Below are positions 1-9,895 of a stretch of 64,000 nt of DNA, one piece after another. How positions within the stretch are numbered: the first letter of the stretch is position 1; each line of letters starts with the position of its first letter. The notes beneath the pieces were generated by a model. It did no database searches. It saw only the letters and a list, made by a program, of their open reading frames with translations, and was not told the origin of the DNA. Made by a program: the position numbers and the translations under genes. This stretch comes from Paratinospora sagittata (taxonomy: Eukaryota; Streptophyta; Magnoliopsida; Ranunculales; Menispermaceae): assembly GCA_035771175.1 (NCBI GenBank), contig CM069611.1, positions 15,738,866 to 15,802,865 on the forward strand, given 5' to 3'.

Positions 1-217
1 ATTACAAATGATATTCTATGTGATCTAACAAACTTGTTGAGCATGTTTCAGTTTAGTGTCATGTATTTGGCCTTGAAGGTTAAATAAAAAGATAATATCC
101 ATTTAGTGAAGGTCATGACTAGAGTTCAGGATTGAGAACAATAAAGCCAAACATAAGAGAACTCGGTCGGGGTGTGTGAAACCAAGTCAAGAACACAAGT
201 CAACTGAAGACAAACGG
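1..217 (+). repeat. Old LTR (family F), left part
   Basis: This stretch has no open frame of note. It is cut off by a solo LTR whose target duplication (aacgg at 213-217, aacag at 13689-13693) places its continuation at 13694. The continuation has the layout of an LTR: a palindrome array, a leader block with CACCCGTGAAG, a GCCGAACCACT motif, and a CACCCAATTTAC end. I therefore read 1-217 as the 5' side of the same LTR. Its true start is outside the window or not recognisable, and the lineage is unknown. Confidence 0.4.
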
Positions 218-974
218 GGTTAATTCAGTTATCCTCATGCCCCGTATATGAGAAAAGATATTTTGATGATTACAAAGCACATTCTTATATTATCTATATA
301 TTTCATATACATTACATATCTTATTGCATGGAGATTCGATCAAGATTCGATGATGCATGGTGGAAGAGCTATCAAGATCAAATTGAAGACCATAATTGTT
401 CGAAGATAAATTTTATGGTATTAGAATCTGTTTAAGTTTGTAAAAGCTCAGGTATCACATGATTTAACAAGTGTTAATGTCCTTCCATGATTGCATGTTT
501 AATCGATTTGTTTTGAAGTGTTTTCGTTTGATTTTTTATCACTCATGATGAATTTTAAATGATTGATTTGATCCAAAAATACCGAGTTTTTAATCTTGTT
601 TCATCGAGTGTTGAAAGTCAGAAAAATGCCAAAAATGTAAGTGTTCTATCAGGACGCTAACACGTTCATTAGGAAGCTCATACAATGGCTAGTTACTTAA
701 GCAACATGCCAACTCGTCGGGACGCTGATGAAATGTCAGGACGCTGATAGTGCATAAATTGGAAACTGTTCTATTCATGTCAAGACGCTACTCAACCAGG
801 AGCGGCCTCATGAAACCAGCCTTATGACCTATTAGGATACTAATTGAATGTTAGCGTGCTTACTATTTTTCTGAGTTTTGAAAAGTTTCAAACCATCAAG
901 ACACTACTAGTATGTCAGCACCCTCAAAGAAAAAAAATGACAAAAGAGTGTGTGTTGAGTCAGGACGCTTACAT
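218..974 (+). mobile_element. Solo LTR of family A (A2), left part
   Basis: From 218 the sequence aligns with the start of the element A LTR (TTATCCTCATG, then GATATTTTGATGATTACAAA) but is more diverged. It carries part of the GGACGCT hairpin array (about 640-970). It stops at 974, where element A begins, and resumes at 12788. No internal region or primer site belongs to it, so a solo LTR of about 1.66 kb is the simplest reading. The flanking 5-mers aacgg (213-217) and aacag (13689-13693) match at 4 of 5 positions. Confidence 0.65.
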
Positions 975-1351
975 TGTTGAACCAATTATCTTCATGTCCC
1001 TTACGAGAATATGTCCCTAATGTGAAAGATATTTTGATGATTACAAACTACATTTTGTTTATGATAATATTGCATACATGGCATATCTAATCTTACTTGA
1101 AGGTTTCGAAGAATCAATGATGCTTGGCGAACCTATTAAAGGATATACTTTAAGACCATGATCATTTGAAGACATTAGTGTATGATTAGATTATGTTTAA
1201 GTTGTAGAACCTTCTTTGCCATTTGATTCAGCAATATGCATGATTACATGTTTTAGTCGAATTGATTTTCGATCATTTGCATATTTGATTTATAATCGTG
1301 TTTTACCGAGCTTTAAACGAAAAATCAAAAATTGTTTTTAAAATTCTTTCA

Positions 1352-1890
1352 GGACGCTAACTGCATTCAAGGTTGAAATGCACTTATTCAATAGGACGCT
1401 TATTTGATTGTAGCGACCTCACTTAAGTCAACTTGTGAAGGTGTCAGGACGCTGATCTAGCATCAACTCGCTGAAAAGTCTCTAAGTTCTAAATGATTTC
1501 TATCTTTAAGGACACTGATAGTTATAAGTTGAAAAACTGCCAGGACGCTACTTGTGTAGGAGCGCCCTCATTCTTAGAATCAACTTAATAACTTTCAGGA
1601 TGCTTACTGTCCTTCAACGCACTTAATATTATTTCAAAATTGTTTTAAAATTTCAAGACTCTTACTTATGAGTAGCGCGCTCGTGCGTTTAAGTATTTTA
1701 AAACAAAATGGGATGCTAATTGTCGAGTAGAGTCCTCATGATTTAAGTCGTTTAATTGTCAAAGTAAGTCAGGGCACTTACAATTTAGTAGCACCCTCAC
1801 TTCAATGTTCAACAGGACGCTTATGCTCTATGAGCGCCCTTAAGGAACAAAATGACAAAAGTTGATATTATGCGCCAGGACACTAATTCA
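1352..1890 (+). repeat. U3 hairpin array (GGACGCT / AGCGCCCT motifs), element A 5' LTR
   Basis: About eleven degenerate motifs of the form TCAGGACGCT follow each other every 40-60 bases, many paired with a downstream AGCGCCCTCA. Since AGCGCCCTCA is close to the reverse complement of TCAGGACGCT, each pair can fold into a stem of about 10-13 bp with a short loop. Clear examples are 1541-1571 and 1814-1839. The array lies upstream of the TATA-like box, so it sits in U3. Equivalent arrays occur in every well-preserved family A, B, C and E LTR here. Confidence 0.8.
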
Positions 1891-2133
1891 ACAATGCTAC
1901 TGTTCTGACACTTACACTATTACAGTTTACTTTTCAGAACCGTACAGCAACTTTTTTGAACGTTCTAATACTTTGTCAGAACATTCTTTTTTTGTGAATC
2001 ATCAGATGATTCAGGTGCTATCACTGAAATATGTACAGAGCTAAATCGATCCATTTCGAGAAAGATGGAAGGCGTTGTATTTGAAATGACCTAGAGCGCC
2101 AAAATTCATTAAGTCCATTGTGCCTATATTAGT

Positions 2134-2144
2134 TTTATATATAT
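2134..2144 (+). promoter_or_regulatory. TATA-like box of element A 5' LTR
   Basis: A TTATATATATG stretch lies about 250 bases after the hairpin array and before the leader repeats, which is where the U3/R boundary is expected. The 3' LTR has a matching TGTATATAAATG at about 12033. This is a prediction from position and sequence only. Confidence 0.5.
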
Positions 2145-2539
2145 GTGCTGCCTTAGAGCAGAAACACAACGAATCATATACGAAAACTGATATTCATTCA
2201 ATAATGTATTAACAGTTTTCACTTGTGCGAAAAACTTTTGAAAGTTAGTCTTCTTTCATTTGTGCTTGAACTTATGATCATTTTAAAAGAAAAACATCTA
2301 GTCTTCTAGATTGATTGATCTTCATCTTTATCATTTTCAAAATCCATTAAAGAAGACAAAAGTTGTTTGACCCTGTTTTCAGTTGAACTTCATCATACGC
2401 ATTTTGCTGAATCTATGGTAATAGAAGGTTCAATTTAAAGCTTTGTAAGTATCACTTTGATTCTGAGTAAAGGGAATCATATCTCATCTTTTATTTAGTT
2501 TTCAATGACTGGTTAGTCACTGGGCTAGAGCAAGTGTTG

Positions 2540-2725
2540 CTCAAAGTTGTAACAGTCTTCTCACAATCGTAAGTTGAGAAACGGTCTTCTCACACCTGTA
2601 AGCTGAGAAATAGTCTTCTCACACCCGTATGCTGATAAACGGTCTTCTCATACCCGTATGTTGAGAAACGGTAGTTCTCACACCCATAAGTTGAGAAAGT
2701 ATACCAGTTTGATCTTTACCCGTAA
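2540..2725 (+). repeat. Leader tandem repeat with CCCGTAAG loops
   Basis: About five tandem copies of a ~33-bp unit read TTCTCACACCCGTAAG followed by TTGAGAA, with minor changes. TTCTCA and TGAGAA can pair, leaving a loop containing CCCGTAA. The unit lies downstream of the TATA-like box, so it would be transcribed as leader RNA. The 3' LTR has fewer copies (about 12440-12565), so copy number has changed within this one element. Confidence 0.75.
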
Positions 2726-2952
2726 GAAGATCCCTAGTGGAGTTTGAAAAAATCCTAACTGAGGAGGTTAGGTAATGAATGTAGACGAGGCCGAACCACT
2801 ATAAATCTTGATTGCATTGTCTCTTTTACCTCTGTCGCATTTATTTGCTATACTTTGTTTAATCTTTTTTCAATATTCCACACACTATTAAGAAATGTTA
2901 AAATATGTTAAGTGACCAATTCACCCCCTCTGGACATATCTGGGCCAACAAT

Positions 2953-2964
2953 TGGTATCAGAGC
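2953..2964 (+). promoter_or_regulatory. Primer binding site (initiator Met tRNA)
   Basis: TGGTATCAGAGC, complementary to the 3' end of plant initiator methionine tRNA, starts two bases after the 5' LTR. This is the usual minus-strand primer site of plant Ty1/copia elements. Confidence 0.9.
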
Positions 2965-3003
2965 AGGTTAACCGTCAAAGTATCTAACCATCTTTGATTG
3001 AGT

Positions 3004-4062
3004 ATGGCAGGACAAAATGAAAGAAGTACTTATCTTTCAGGTGAAGGAAACTCCACCAACCGACCACCACTGTTTAAGGGAGAAAACTACTCACACTGGA
3101 AAACAAAGATTAGGTACTACCTAAAAGCCCAAGATTTAGAAATGTGGGATGTTGTGACAAACATTTGTCCAATACCTACTAAAATTGTAGACGGTGTTAC
3201 TGTCCCAAAGGAGCTACACGAATGGAGTACCAAGGAAAAGAAAAAAGAGTTATTGAATAACCAAGCTATAAGCATTTTGTTTTGCAGTTTATCCGCCAAA
3301 GAGTTCAATAGAGTTAGTGCGTGTGAAACCGCTAAGGAAATCTGGAACAAGTTAGTGATCACCCACAAAGGAACTTTGCAAGTTAAAAAGGCAAAGCTCC
3401 AATTGTTAGTTGAAAAATATGAGACCTATAGGTTGAAAGAAACTGATTCGATAGCTGAGGCTATTGCTCGGCTTACAACAAACATCAATGAGATGAAGAA
3501 CCTAGGAAAAATCTATGACCAAGAAGAAACTGTTAGAAAGTTTCTAAGAGGCCTACCTAGAGCATGGGAACCTAAGGCCACGGACATTGAAGAAGCCAAA
3601 AGTCTGGTTGAATACAGTTTTGATGAAATATGCGGTTCATTAATGGTTCATGAAATGAAGATAAAAGATAAGATTTGCCTGGTCAAGGTTGAGGCAAAAG
3701 AAAATAAATCTTTTGTCCTCAATGTTGAAACTGATTCTGAAGATGGTTCAGACTCAGAAGATGACATGGCTATGTTGTCTAGAAAATTCAACAAACTGCT
3801 TAGCAGAAAGAGTAAGAATAGATCTTATTCAAGGTTTCACAACGGAAAGAAACCTGAGTCTAAACCTATAGAGTTAATATGCTACGGTTGTAACAAACTA
3901 GGTCATGTAAAGAAGGAATATCCCATTAAGTATAAGAAGAACACCAGCTCGTGTAGAAAAGACAAGAAAGTTCTCAAAGCTACATGGGATGATTCAAGCT
4001 CAAGCGAAGATGAAGTTGATTCAGATCTCACTGCTGCATTGTGTTTAATGGCAAGCACATAG
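3004..4062 (+). pseudogene. gag: gag of element A (capsid and first zinc knuckle)
   Basis: This open frame of 352 codons starts at the first ATG after the primer site. It encodes the retrotransposon structural protein that forms the particle. The N-terminal segment has the copia-type pattern of FKGENYSHWKTKIRYYL (residues ~24-40), then a UBN2/gag-polypeptide-like helical region with TVRKFLRGLP near residue 180. A basic linker leads to a CCHC-type knuckle at residues ~293-306. That knuckle reads CX2CX4HX4Y: the last cysteine is tyrosine, so zinc binding is probably impaired. The frame ends at TAG 4060-4062. Homologous frame continues beyond it, which suggests an acquired stop, although a separate gag frame cannot be excluded. 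Confidence 0.85.
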
Positions 4063-4468
4063 GTAAAATTTGAACCTATTGACGAACTTAATGAGCTCTA
4101 TACTCATATTTAGCAGCTTAAGACAAAACTTAGTAAAGAGACCAGGAAGAATAAAAAACTCAAGCATAGTCTTGAAGAAGCTCTTGAAGAAATAAAATTT
4201 CAACAAGAAGAGCTAGACGAACTGTCTCTAGATAATGAACAACTTAAGAAAGTTGTTGGGAAACTGAAAAATGAAAATGAAACTCTCAGAAAGGAAAAGG
4301 AAGACTTGAACTGCACCGTGATTAAATTCACAAATAGTCAAAAGTTATTTCACATGATGTTAGGATCACAAAGATGTGCATTTGACAAAGCTGGCTTAGG
4401 CTATACACATGGGTCAAAACAAAAGGAATACAAAACCTTACTGAGCAAAAGACCAACATGCCACAAAT
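4063..4468 (+). pseudogene. gag: gag C-terminal coiled-coil extension of element A, broken
   Basis: In the same frame as gag after the TAG, interrupted by a second TAG at 4111-4113, a long Glu/Lys/Leu-rich coiled-coil segment follows. It leads to a conserved copia segment containing MLGSQRCAFDKAGLGY, typical of the region between gag and protease in this lineage. The frame reaches Thr-Cys-His-Lys at 4459-4467, the first part of a second zinc knuckle, and is then cut by the family C solo LTR. It resumes at 7380. Confidence 0.75.
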
Positions 4469-5064
4469 TGTTAACCAATATGGTTCATCCTTAGCACATC
4501 CCTAAAGTATACTTGATGAAGTATATTTTGATGATCACAAACAAAGTATTTTCGGTGCTAACGAACGTTTTTCAGGAACTTATCTCTGCACCAAAGGAAA
4601 AGCAAAAATCAAAGGAACGACTCGATCAAGGAACTCAAAGCTTACATCCGGCAATCAAACTCGTTTCAACTAACGGACTTCAACAATCACATCATGATTT
4701 CAAGGTCACTTCTCTCTGACGTTTCGATCAAGCTTCAAGACTACCTCTTTCGATCAACGATCAAGTCATTCAACTCCAAATTACTCTTATTGAAGATCTC
4801 ATAATGAAGAGTTGGGTTTAACGGTTATGAGAAAAGAGAAATACACAAAGTATTTAAGGTATATATTTCTCTAATCGTTATTACTCAAAATGTTTTTCAA
4901 AACCATGCATATATCATTTTCATATGTTTTCTAAATCTGCATGTTTTGACGTCTTAACTATATTTCAAGAAATTTAATACTATATATTTAATTTGAAATA
5001 TATCGAGTTTTTATTCGCATTTATCGAATATTTTATCCCGAGTCAAAACTATTTTCAAAGAGTC

Positions 5065-5795
5065 TTTTAGGACGCTAATGAAATAACAACACTTTCCTGA
5101 CCTTGTTAAGTCAGGACCCTGATAGGTCATTAAGACTCTGATAACGCTCAAGGTTTAAATGGACTGATTAATCAGGACGCTTACTTGTATAGTAGCGGTC
5201 TTGTACATTAATCAACCTCTGAAGTTGTAAGGAAGCTGACTCAGCATCAACTCACTGAAAGATCTTTTAAAAGTTCTTCAAAGAATGTTTCTTTGAGGAT
5301 GCTGATGGTTATAAGTTGATTAAATTATCAGGACGCTTTCTGGATAGGAGCGCCCTCACCTTTGGAAATCAACTGAATAACTTTCAGGATGCTGATTGTC
5401 CTTCAGCGTGTTTTTAAATGTCTTAACTTGTAGGACACTTACATAGTTGTAGCGCCCTCATGTTATGTTTTTATCTAGTAGGATGCTCACGTAATGTAGC
5501 GCCCTCATGTTTTGTTTTATGTTTTAAAAGCAGGACGCTTACTCAGATAGTAGCACCCTCATGCACTTAATAGTTTTAAAACATAGCAGGACGCTAATTG
5601 TGCATTAGCGCCTTCAACGTTTAAGTCGTCTAAAGTCACAAGTAACTCATGACGCTTACGAGTTAGTAGCGCCCTCACTTAAGTGTTTAGAAGGACGCTT
5701 ATACGTAGTAAGCGCCCTCAAGGAACAAAATGACAAAGTTGATATTATGCGTTAGGACACTGATTACAGAATCAGGATGCTAATTCAACTATCGT
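5065..5795 (+). repeat. U3 hairpin array, family C solo LTR
   Basis: At least twelve GGACGCT-type motifs, several with a good partner, fill this interval. Examples are AGGACGCTTAC...TAGTAGCGCCCTCA units near 5430-5460, 5533-5560 and 5650-5680. This is the best-preserved plus-strand example of the array. It ends about 260 bases before the TATA box. Confidence 0.8.
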
Positions 5796-6054
5796 CATTG
5801 TTCGAATGAGTACACTACGTTAGTTTACTTTTTCAGAACAGACACTTGCACAGAGTCCTTTTCAGACTTATCAGAGACCCTTTCTGATACATGAAAGAAG
5901 TTCTTCTAAAGCTTTCCTCTTTCATGAAATCTAAAAAGAACCAGAATGTTAGTGAAAATCGCAGTTGCTATTTTCATATAAGATTCTAGCCGTTGTGTGA
6001 AAACATTCACATTATTTGAACTTCAAATGTGTAACGGCTATGTCCTACTAAGTC

Positions 6055-6062
6055 TATAAATA
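6055..6062 (+). promoter_or_regulatory. TATA box of family C solo LTR
   Basis: TATAAATA follows TAACGGCTATG by about 20 bases. The same pairing of AACGGCTA and TATAAATA occurs in the family D solo LTR at 36329-36353, which supports it as the core promoter of these LTRs. Confidence 0.6.
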
Positions 6063-6784
6063 CCAACACTTAGGACCAAACTATTTCCCAAAAACTTTGT
6101 GTTGTGCGGTTAGTCTGAGTCAAAATGAATTTCATTTTCTAATCTTTCATAGTATTTTCACTGATACCTATATGATTTTCATATTGAGTTTCAAATATAT
6201 TTCTATCCTTGAAAATCTATTTTGATATTGGTATCAACTCAAATTCTCAGCACTGATTCACATTTGGTATCATTCTTGCTGATGATAGAATTTGAGAAAT
6301 AGTTCAAGATATACAGTTGCACTTGATTTCATATTTTAAGTATTGTATTAAACTATATCAATAATAGCGTTAAACTACTGATCATTGAACCAGACGTTTT
6401 CATACTTATACTTTATATATATTTTGAAAATTGTTTGTGTCTTTGATTTACACTAGTCCTTAGTTTTATACGTCAATGTTTTATTGGTATTATATTGGCT
6501 TCGAAGAAGTTCTGATTTTCATATCATATCATTCATGCTTTTCAAAACTGCACTTGAGCAATACCGAACATTGAAAGGTAAAGAACTGAAGGTGTATTTT
6601 AACTTAGCATTACCTACTTCATATTTCATATCTTTGTAATGTTATGTACTGTGCTTAATGTAAAGTGTTGTACTGCGTTAGAACCACCCAACATCTTAGT
6701 GTTGTAATGCTGGTGTGTTTCTGGGTTGAAACAACCAAGACAAGTGAAGGTAGTTCACTTGATGATTTCAAGATTGAAATCCGG

Positions 6785-7165
6785 TAGGTTATCTCTTAGC
6801 CTTTAAAAGAGAAAACTGTTCATCCTCGCAGTAAAAGGGTAGGTGTGCCCTTAACTTTTAAAAATGATAGGTTATCTCTCAGCCTTTAAAAGAGAAATCG
6901 GTTCGTCCTCATCCCGTAAAAGGATAGGTGCGTCCTCAACATGTAAGAGGATAGGTTATCTCTTAACCTATAAAAGAGAAACGGTTGTTCCTTATCTCGT
7001 AAAAGGTTCATGGTTCTTCCTTAGCCAGTAAAAGGAACATGGTTTCTCCTTATCCCGGAAAAAAGGAAAATGGCTCATTCTTAGACCATGAAAGGATAAG
7101 TTTGCCTTTAACCTGTAAAAGGGTAGTTGTAATGGTTTGGTTCTCACCCGTAAGAGAATCAATTA
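6785..7165 (+). repeat. Leader repeats of family C LTR (CCCGTAAAAGG units)
   Basis: About ten degenerate units of 30-35 bp alternate a T/C-rich stem arm (TTCCTTA, TCCTCA), a loop with CCCGTAA, and an A/G-rich arm (AAAAGGA). Each can form a small hairpin. They are followed by paired CCTAATC/GATTAGG and TAGTGG/CCACTA arms. The position downstream of the TATA box places them in leader RNA. Confidence 0.7.
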
Positions 7166-7375
7166 GTGGATTGAGTAAATCCTAATCGGGAGATTAGGTA
7201 GTGGACGTAGGCTTGGCCGAACCACTATAAATTTGTGTGTAAAACATTTGCATTTTTGTCTGTGTTTTAATTCCATCATGTTCCAATTAACTTATGTAAA
7301 TCACTTAAGTTATTGGAAGACCTTTTTAAAATTAACCATTGCACCCAATTCACCCGCCTCTTGGGTGAACCAACA

Positions 7376-7448
7376 CAAATGTCATAGGGAAGGTCATACC
7401 ATACTTAGATGTAATGTCTTAAGTAGAAAGAAAAAGGAATATGCATGA
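7376..7448 (+). pseudogene. gag: gag second zinc knuckle (3' part) of element A
   Basis: After the solo LTR the original frame resumes with no net shift. The codons before and after join to give C-H-K-C-H-R-E-G-H-T-I-L-R-C, a canonical CX2CX4HX4C knuckle, so this second knuckle was intact before the insertion. The frame stops at TGA 7446-7448, and the linker to the protease then carries another stop and a frame change. Confidence 0.8.
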
Positions 7449-7498
7449 ATTGAAAATTTTGTTCTTATTGATGCTAACATGCGTGGACCCAAACTTGC

Positions 7499-7890
7499 AT
7501 GGGTACCAAAGTGAAAAATATTTTATGTTGTGTAGATATGCAAAATGAGGATATTTGGTATCTAGACAGCGGCTGCACAAGGCATATGACTGGAGATAAA
7601 TCTAAATTTCTGAGCCTTGAAAAGAATAAAGAAGGAAAGGTCACTTTCGGAGACGACATCAAAGGTGACATTGAAGGCATCAGAACTATTGGTAATGATT
7701 TTCTATTTATGTCTGTTGTACTTTATGTTAAAGGGTTGAAGCATAATCTCTTGAGCATAAGTCAATTATGTGACAAGCGTTATGACATTTTATTTGAAGT
7801 AAATAAGTGCACTGTCAAGCACGCAGATAAAACTGTTGCATTCATGGCATCTAGACTTAAGAATTTGTATTGCACAAACTTTAATGACCT
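7499..7890 (+). pseudogene. pol: Aspartic protease domain of element A pol
   Basis: An open frame contains WYLDSGCTRHMTG at residues ~20-32, the copia protease active site (Asp-Ser-Gly), followed by a beta-rich segment and the LKHNLLSISQLCD motif that closes the domain. The enzyme would process the polyprotein inside the particle. The same frame runs on into the integrase N-terminus, as in intact copia pol, but is separated from gag upstream by stops and a frameshift. Confidence 0.85.
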
Positions 7891-8465
7891 GAAGAAACAA
7901 AATGTAACATGTGTAAGTGTTATATCTTGTAATGATGCATGGCTATGGCATAGGAGATTAGCTCATGTTAATATGGACAACATATCTAGAATTGTTAAAC
8001 ATGATCTTGCCAAGGGTATTCCGAAAGGAACTTACTCAAATGATAAGGTATGTGAACCATGTAAACTTGGTAAGCATACCCGATCATCATTTAAGAGTAA
8101 GAGGCATCAATCAACCTCTAGAGCTCTTGAATTGATTCACATGGATCTTTTTGGCCCCAACCAAAACACAAAGCTTAGGTGGCAAATCATATGTATTTGT
8201 GATTGTTGATGACTTTACTCGATTCACATGGGTATTTCTATTAGCTCATAAATCTGATGCTAGTGAAACATTTATAAAATCCTGTAACAGAATCGAAAAT
8301 GAAAAGGGTTATAAAATCAACATAATTAGGAGTGATAGAGGTGGCGAATTTGTCAATAAAAATCTCAAAGAATTTTATAATAATCAAGGTTACACTCACC
8401 ATCTATCAGCCCCTAGGATACCACAACAAAATAGTGTAGTTGAAAGAAAGAATAGAACACTGTAG
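7891..8465 (+). pseudogene. pol: Integrase domain of element A pol, frameshifted
   Basis: The GAG-pre-integrase/zinc-binding part shows WHRRLAHVN and, further on, KVCEPCKLGKH, giving the HHCC set. The catalytic core begins at IHMDLFGP (first Asp). The frame then changes at about 8160-8205, and the core continues with VIVDDFTRFTWVF, IIRSDRGGEF (second Asp) and QQNSVVERKNRTL (catalytic Glu). All three acidic residues are visible, but a frameshift separates the first from the others and an in-frame TAG follows at 8463. Confidence 0.85.
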
Positions 8466-9053
8466 GAAATGTGTAGAACAATGCTTTATGAGTATAACAC
8501 TACAAATCATTTTTGGGGTGAAGCTATTAACACTGCCTGCTATGTAATGAACTGAGTTCTAATAAGAAAAGATTTGAATAAAACTCTATATGAACTATGG
8601 AAGGGTAGAGCACCCAACATTAGTTACTGCCGAGTATTCAAATGCAAATGTTTTATTCTTAATGATAAAAACAATCTAGACAAGTTTGAACCTAAATCTG
8701 ATATAAGAATATTCTTAGGATATTCTTCTCACAATAGAGCCTACAGAGTTTTCAACAAATCTAATCAAACTGTCAAAGAATCAATTCATGTTAATTTTGA
8801 TGAAAGTGAAAATAAGAAAAGTCATGAAGATGAACTTCAGCAATTAAATATTGATGATGATGAACCAAATTCAACCAAGATTATAGATCTTGAACCTGAA
8901 ACATCTTTAGAATCTTCGAAAAACTCAAGGCTGCTTCAAGGTCTTTCCCAAGATCAAATCTTAGGAGATCCACGAGAGGGTGTATCCACTAGAGCTTTAA
9001 TTCAAAAAGATAAAGAGCTTGTTGCTTTTGTATCACAATTTGAACCAATTAAA
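8466..9053 (+). pseudogene. pol: Integrase C-terminal region and connector of element A pol
   Basis: After the TAG the same frame gives a segment with TTNHFWGEAINTACYVMN, then a TGA, then an open stretch with LYELWKGRAPNISYCRVFKC and IFLGYSSHNRAYRVFN, which are standard copia integrase C-terminal motifs. An acidic linker follows, containing GDPREGVSTRALI; a similar GD-x-x-x-GV-x-TR segment is typical before RT in Sirevirus-like pol. Confidence 0.8.
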
Positions 9054-9895
9054 GTTGAAGATGCACTGAAAGATGAAAACTGGATTCTTGCTATGCAAGA
9101 AGAACTAGGACACTTTATGCGAAACAAAGTATGAGAATTAGTTCCTAAACCTTTTCATCAATCTGTTATAGGAACCAAATGGATCTTTAGAAACAAAAAG
9201 AATGAGCAAAGTATCATTATCTGAAATAAGGCTAGAATGGTTGCACAAGGGTACAACCAAGAAAGCATAGACTTTGAAGAAGCCTTTGCCCCAGTAGCAA
9301 GATTAGAGGCAATAAGGATGCTACTTGCCTATGCTTGTTACAAGGATTTTTCCTTACACCAAATGGTTGTAAAGAGTGCTTTTCTAAATGGATACGTCAA
9401 TGAAGAGGTATATGTGGAACAACCTCTAGGGTTTGAGGATGCTCAAGATCCGGAATATGCGTTCAAACCCCACAAAGCCTTATATGGATTAAGACAAGCT
9501 CCAAGAGCTTGGTATGATCGACTGAGTTTTTTTTTTAGATCATAAGTTTCAAAAAGGAAAACTTGATCCAACTTTGTTTATCAAACACCATAATGATAAT
9601 ATGCTTATTGTTCAAATTTATGTGGACGATATCATTTTTGGTGCATCAAACAAAGAATTGTGTGATGAGTTTTCAAAATTAATGCATAAGGAATTTGAGA
9701 TAAGTATGATGGGAGAACTTACATACTTTCTCGGCCTGCAAATTAAGCAAATGCCAAAAGGCACCTTCATAAGCCAATCAAAGGATGCTAAGGAAATGGT
9801 TAAAAAGTTTCAAATGCATAATTTGAAATCAATTGATACTCCTTGTACCTCTGCAATCAAATTAGATAAGGATGAAAAAGGTAAAACAATTGATT
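9054..9895 (+). pseudogene. pol: Reverse transcriptase domain of element A pol, catalytically dead
   Basis: Copia RT motifs appear in order: [85 protein letters not shown], and YVDDIIFGA with FLGLQIKQ. Stops lie at about 9132 and 9221, and a frameshift near 9530-9545 splits the finger/palm part from the YVDD part. In motif A the conserved MDVKSAF reads MVVKSAF, so the first catalytic aspartate is replaced by valine. This alone should abolish polymerisation. Confidence 0.88.

Larger units (their letters stand above)
975..2950 (+). repeat. 5' LTR of element A
   Basis: It starts TGTTGAACCAATTATC and ends CTGGGCCAACA, immediately before the primer site. In order it holds a U3 hairpin array (1352-1890), a TATA-like box (about 2134-2144), leader repeats (2540-2725), a conserved block ending CCGAACCACTATAAAT (about 2750-2812), and the end motif CCAATTCACCCCC. 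The partner LTR is 10855-12787. Confidence 0.9.
4469..7375 (+). mobile_element. Solo LTR of family C inserted in element A
   Basis: It starts TGTTAACC and ends GTGAACCAACA, flanked by perfect 5-bp duplications CAAAT at 4464-4468 and 7376-7380. There is no primer site, purine tract or coding region, so it is a solo LTR of about 2.9 kb. It contains the U3 hairpin array (5065-5795), an AACGGCTA motif before a TATA box (6055-6062), leader repeats (about 6785-7165) and a CCGAACCACTATAAAT block (to about 7231). Minus-strand copies of this family occur at 24311, 38486, 43985, 58584 and 63928. Confidence 0.9.

Noticed and set aside
1352..1890. Regularly spaced short repeats resembling a CRISPR array
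   Set aside because: Repeats are degenerate, form inverted pairs, lie inside LTRs of plant retrotransposons and are present in every LTR copy. There are no unique spacers and no cas genes.
6200..6300. TTGGTATCA sequences in the C solo LTR as possible primer sites
   Set aside because: They lack the full TGGTATCAGAGC and do not follow an LTR end. The segment is LTR interior.
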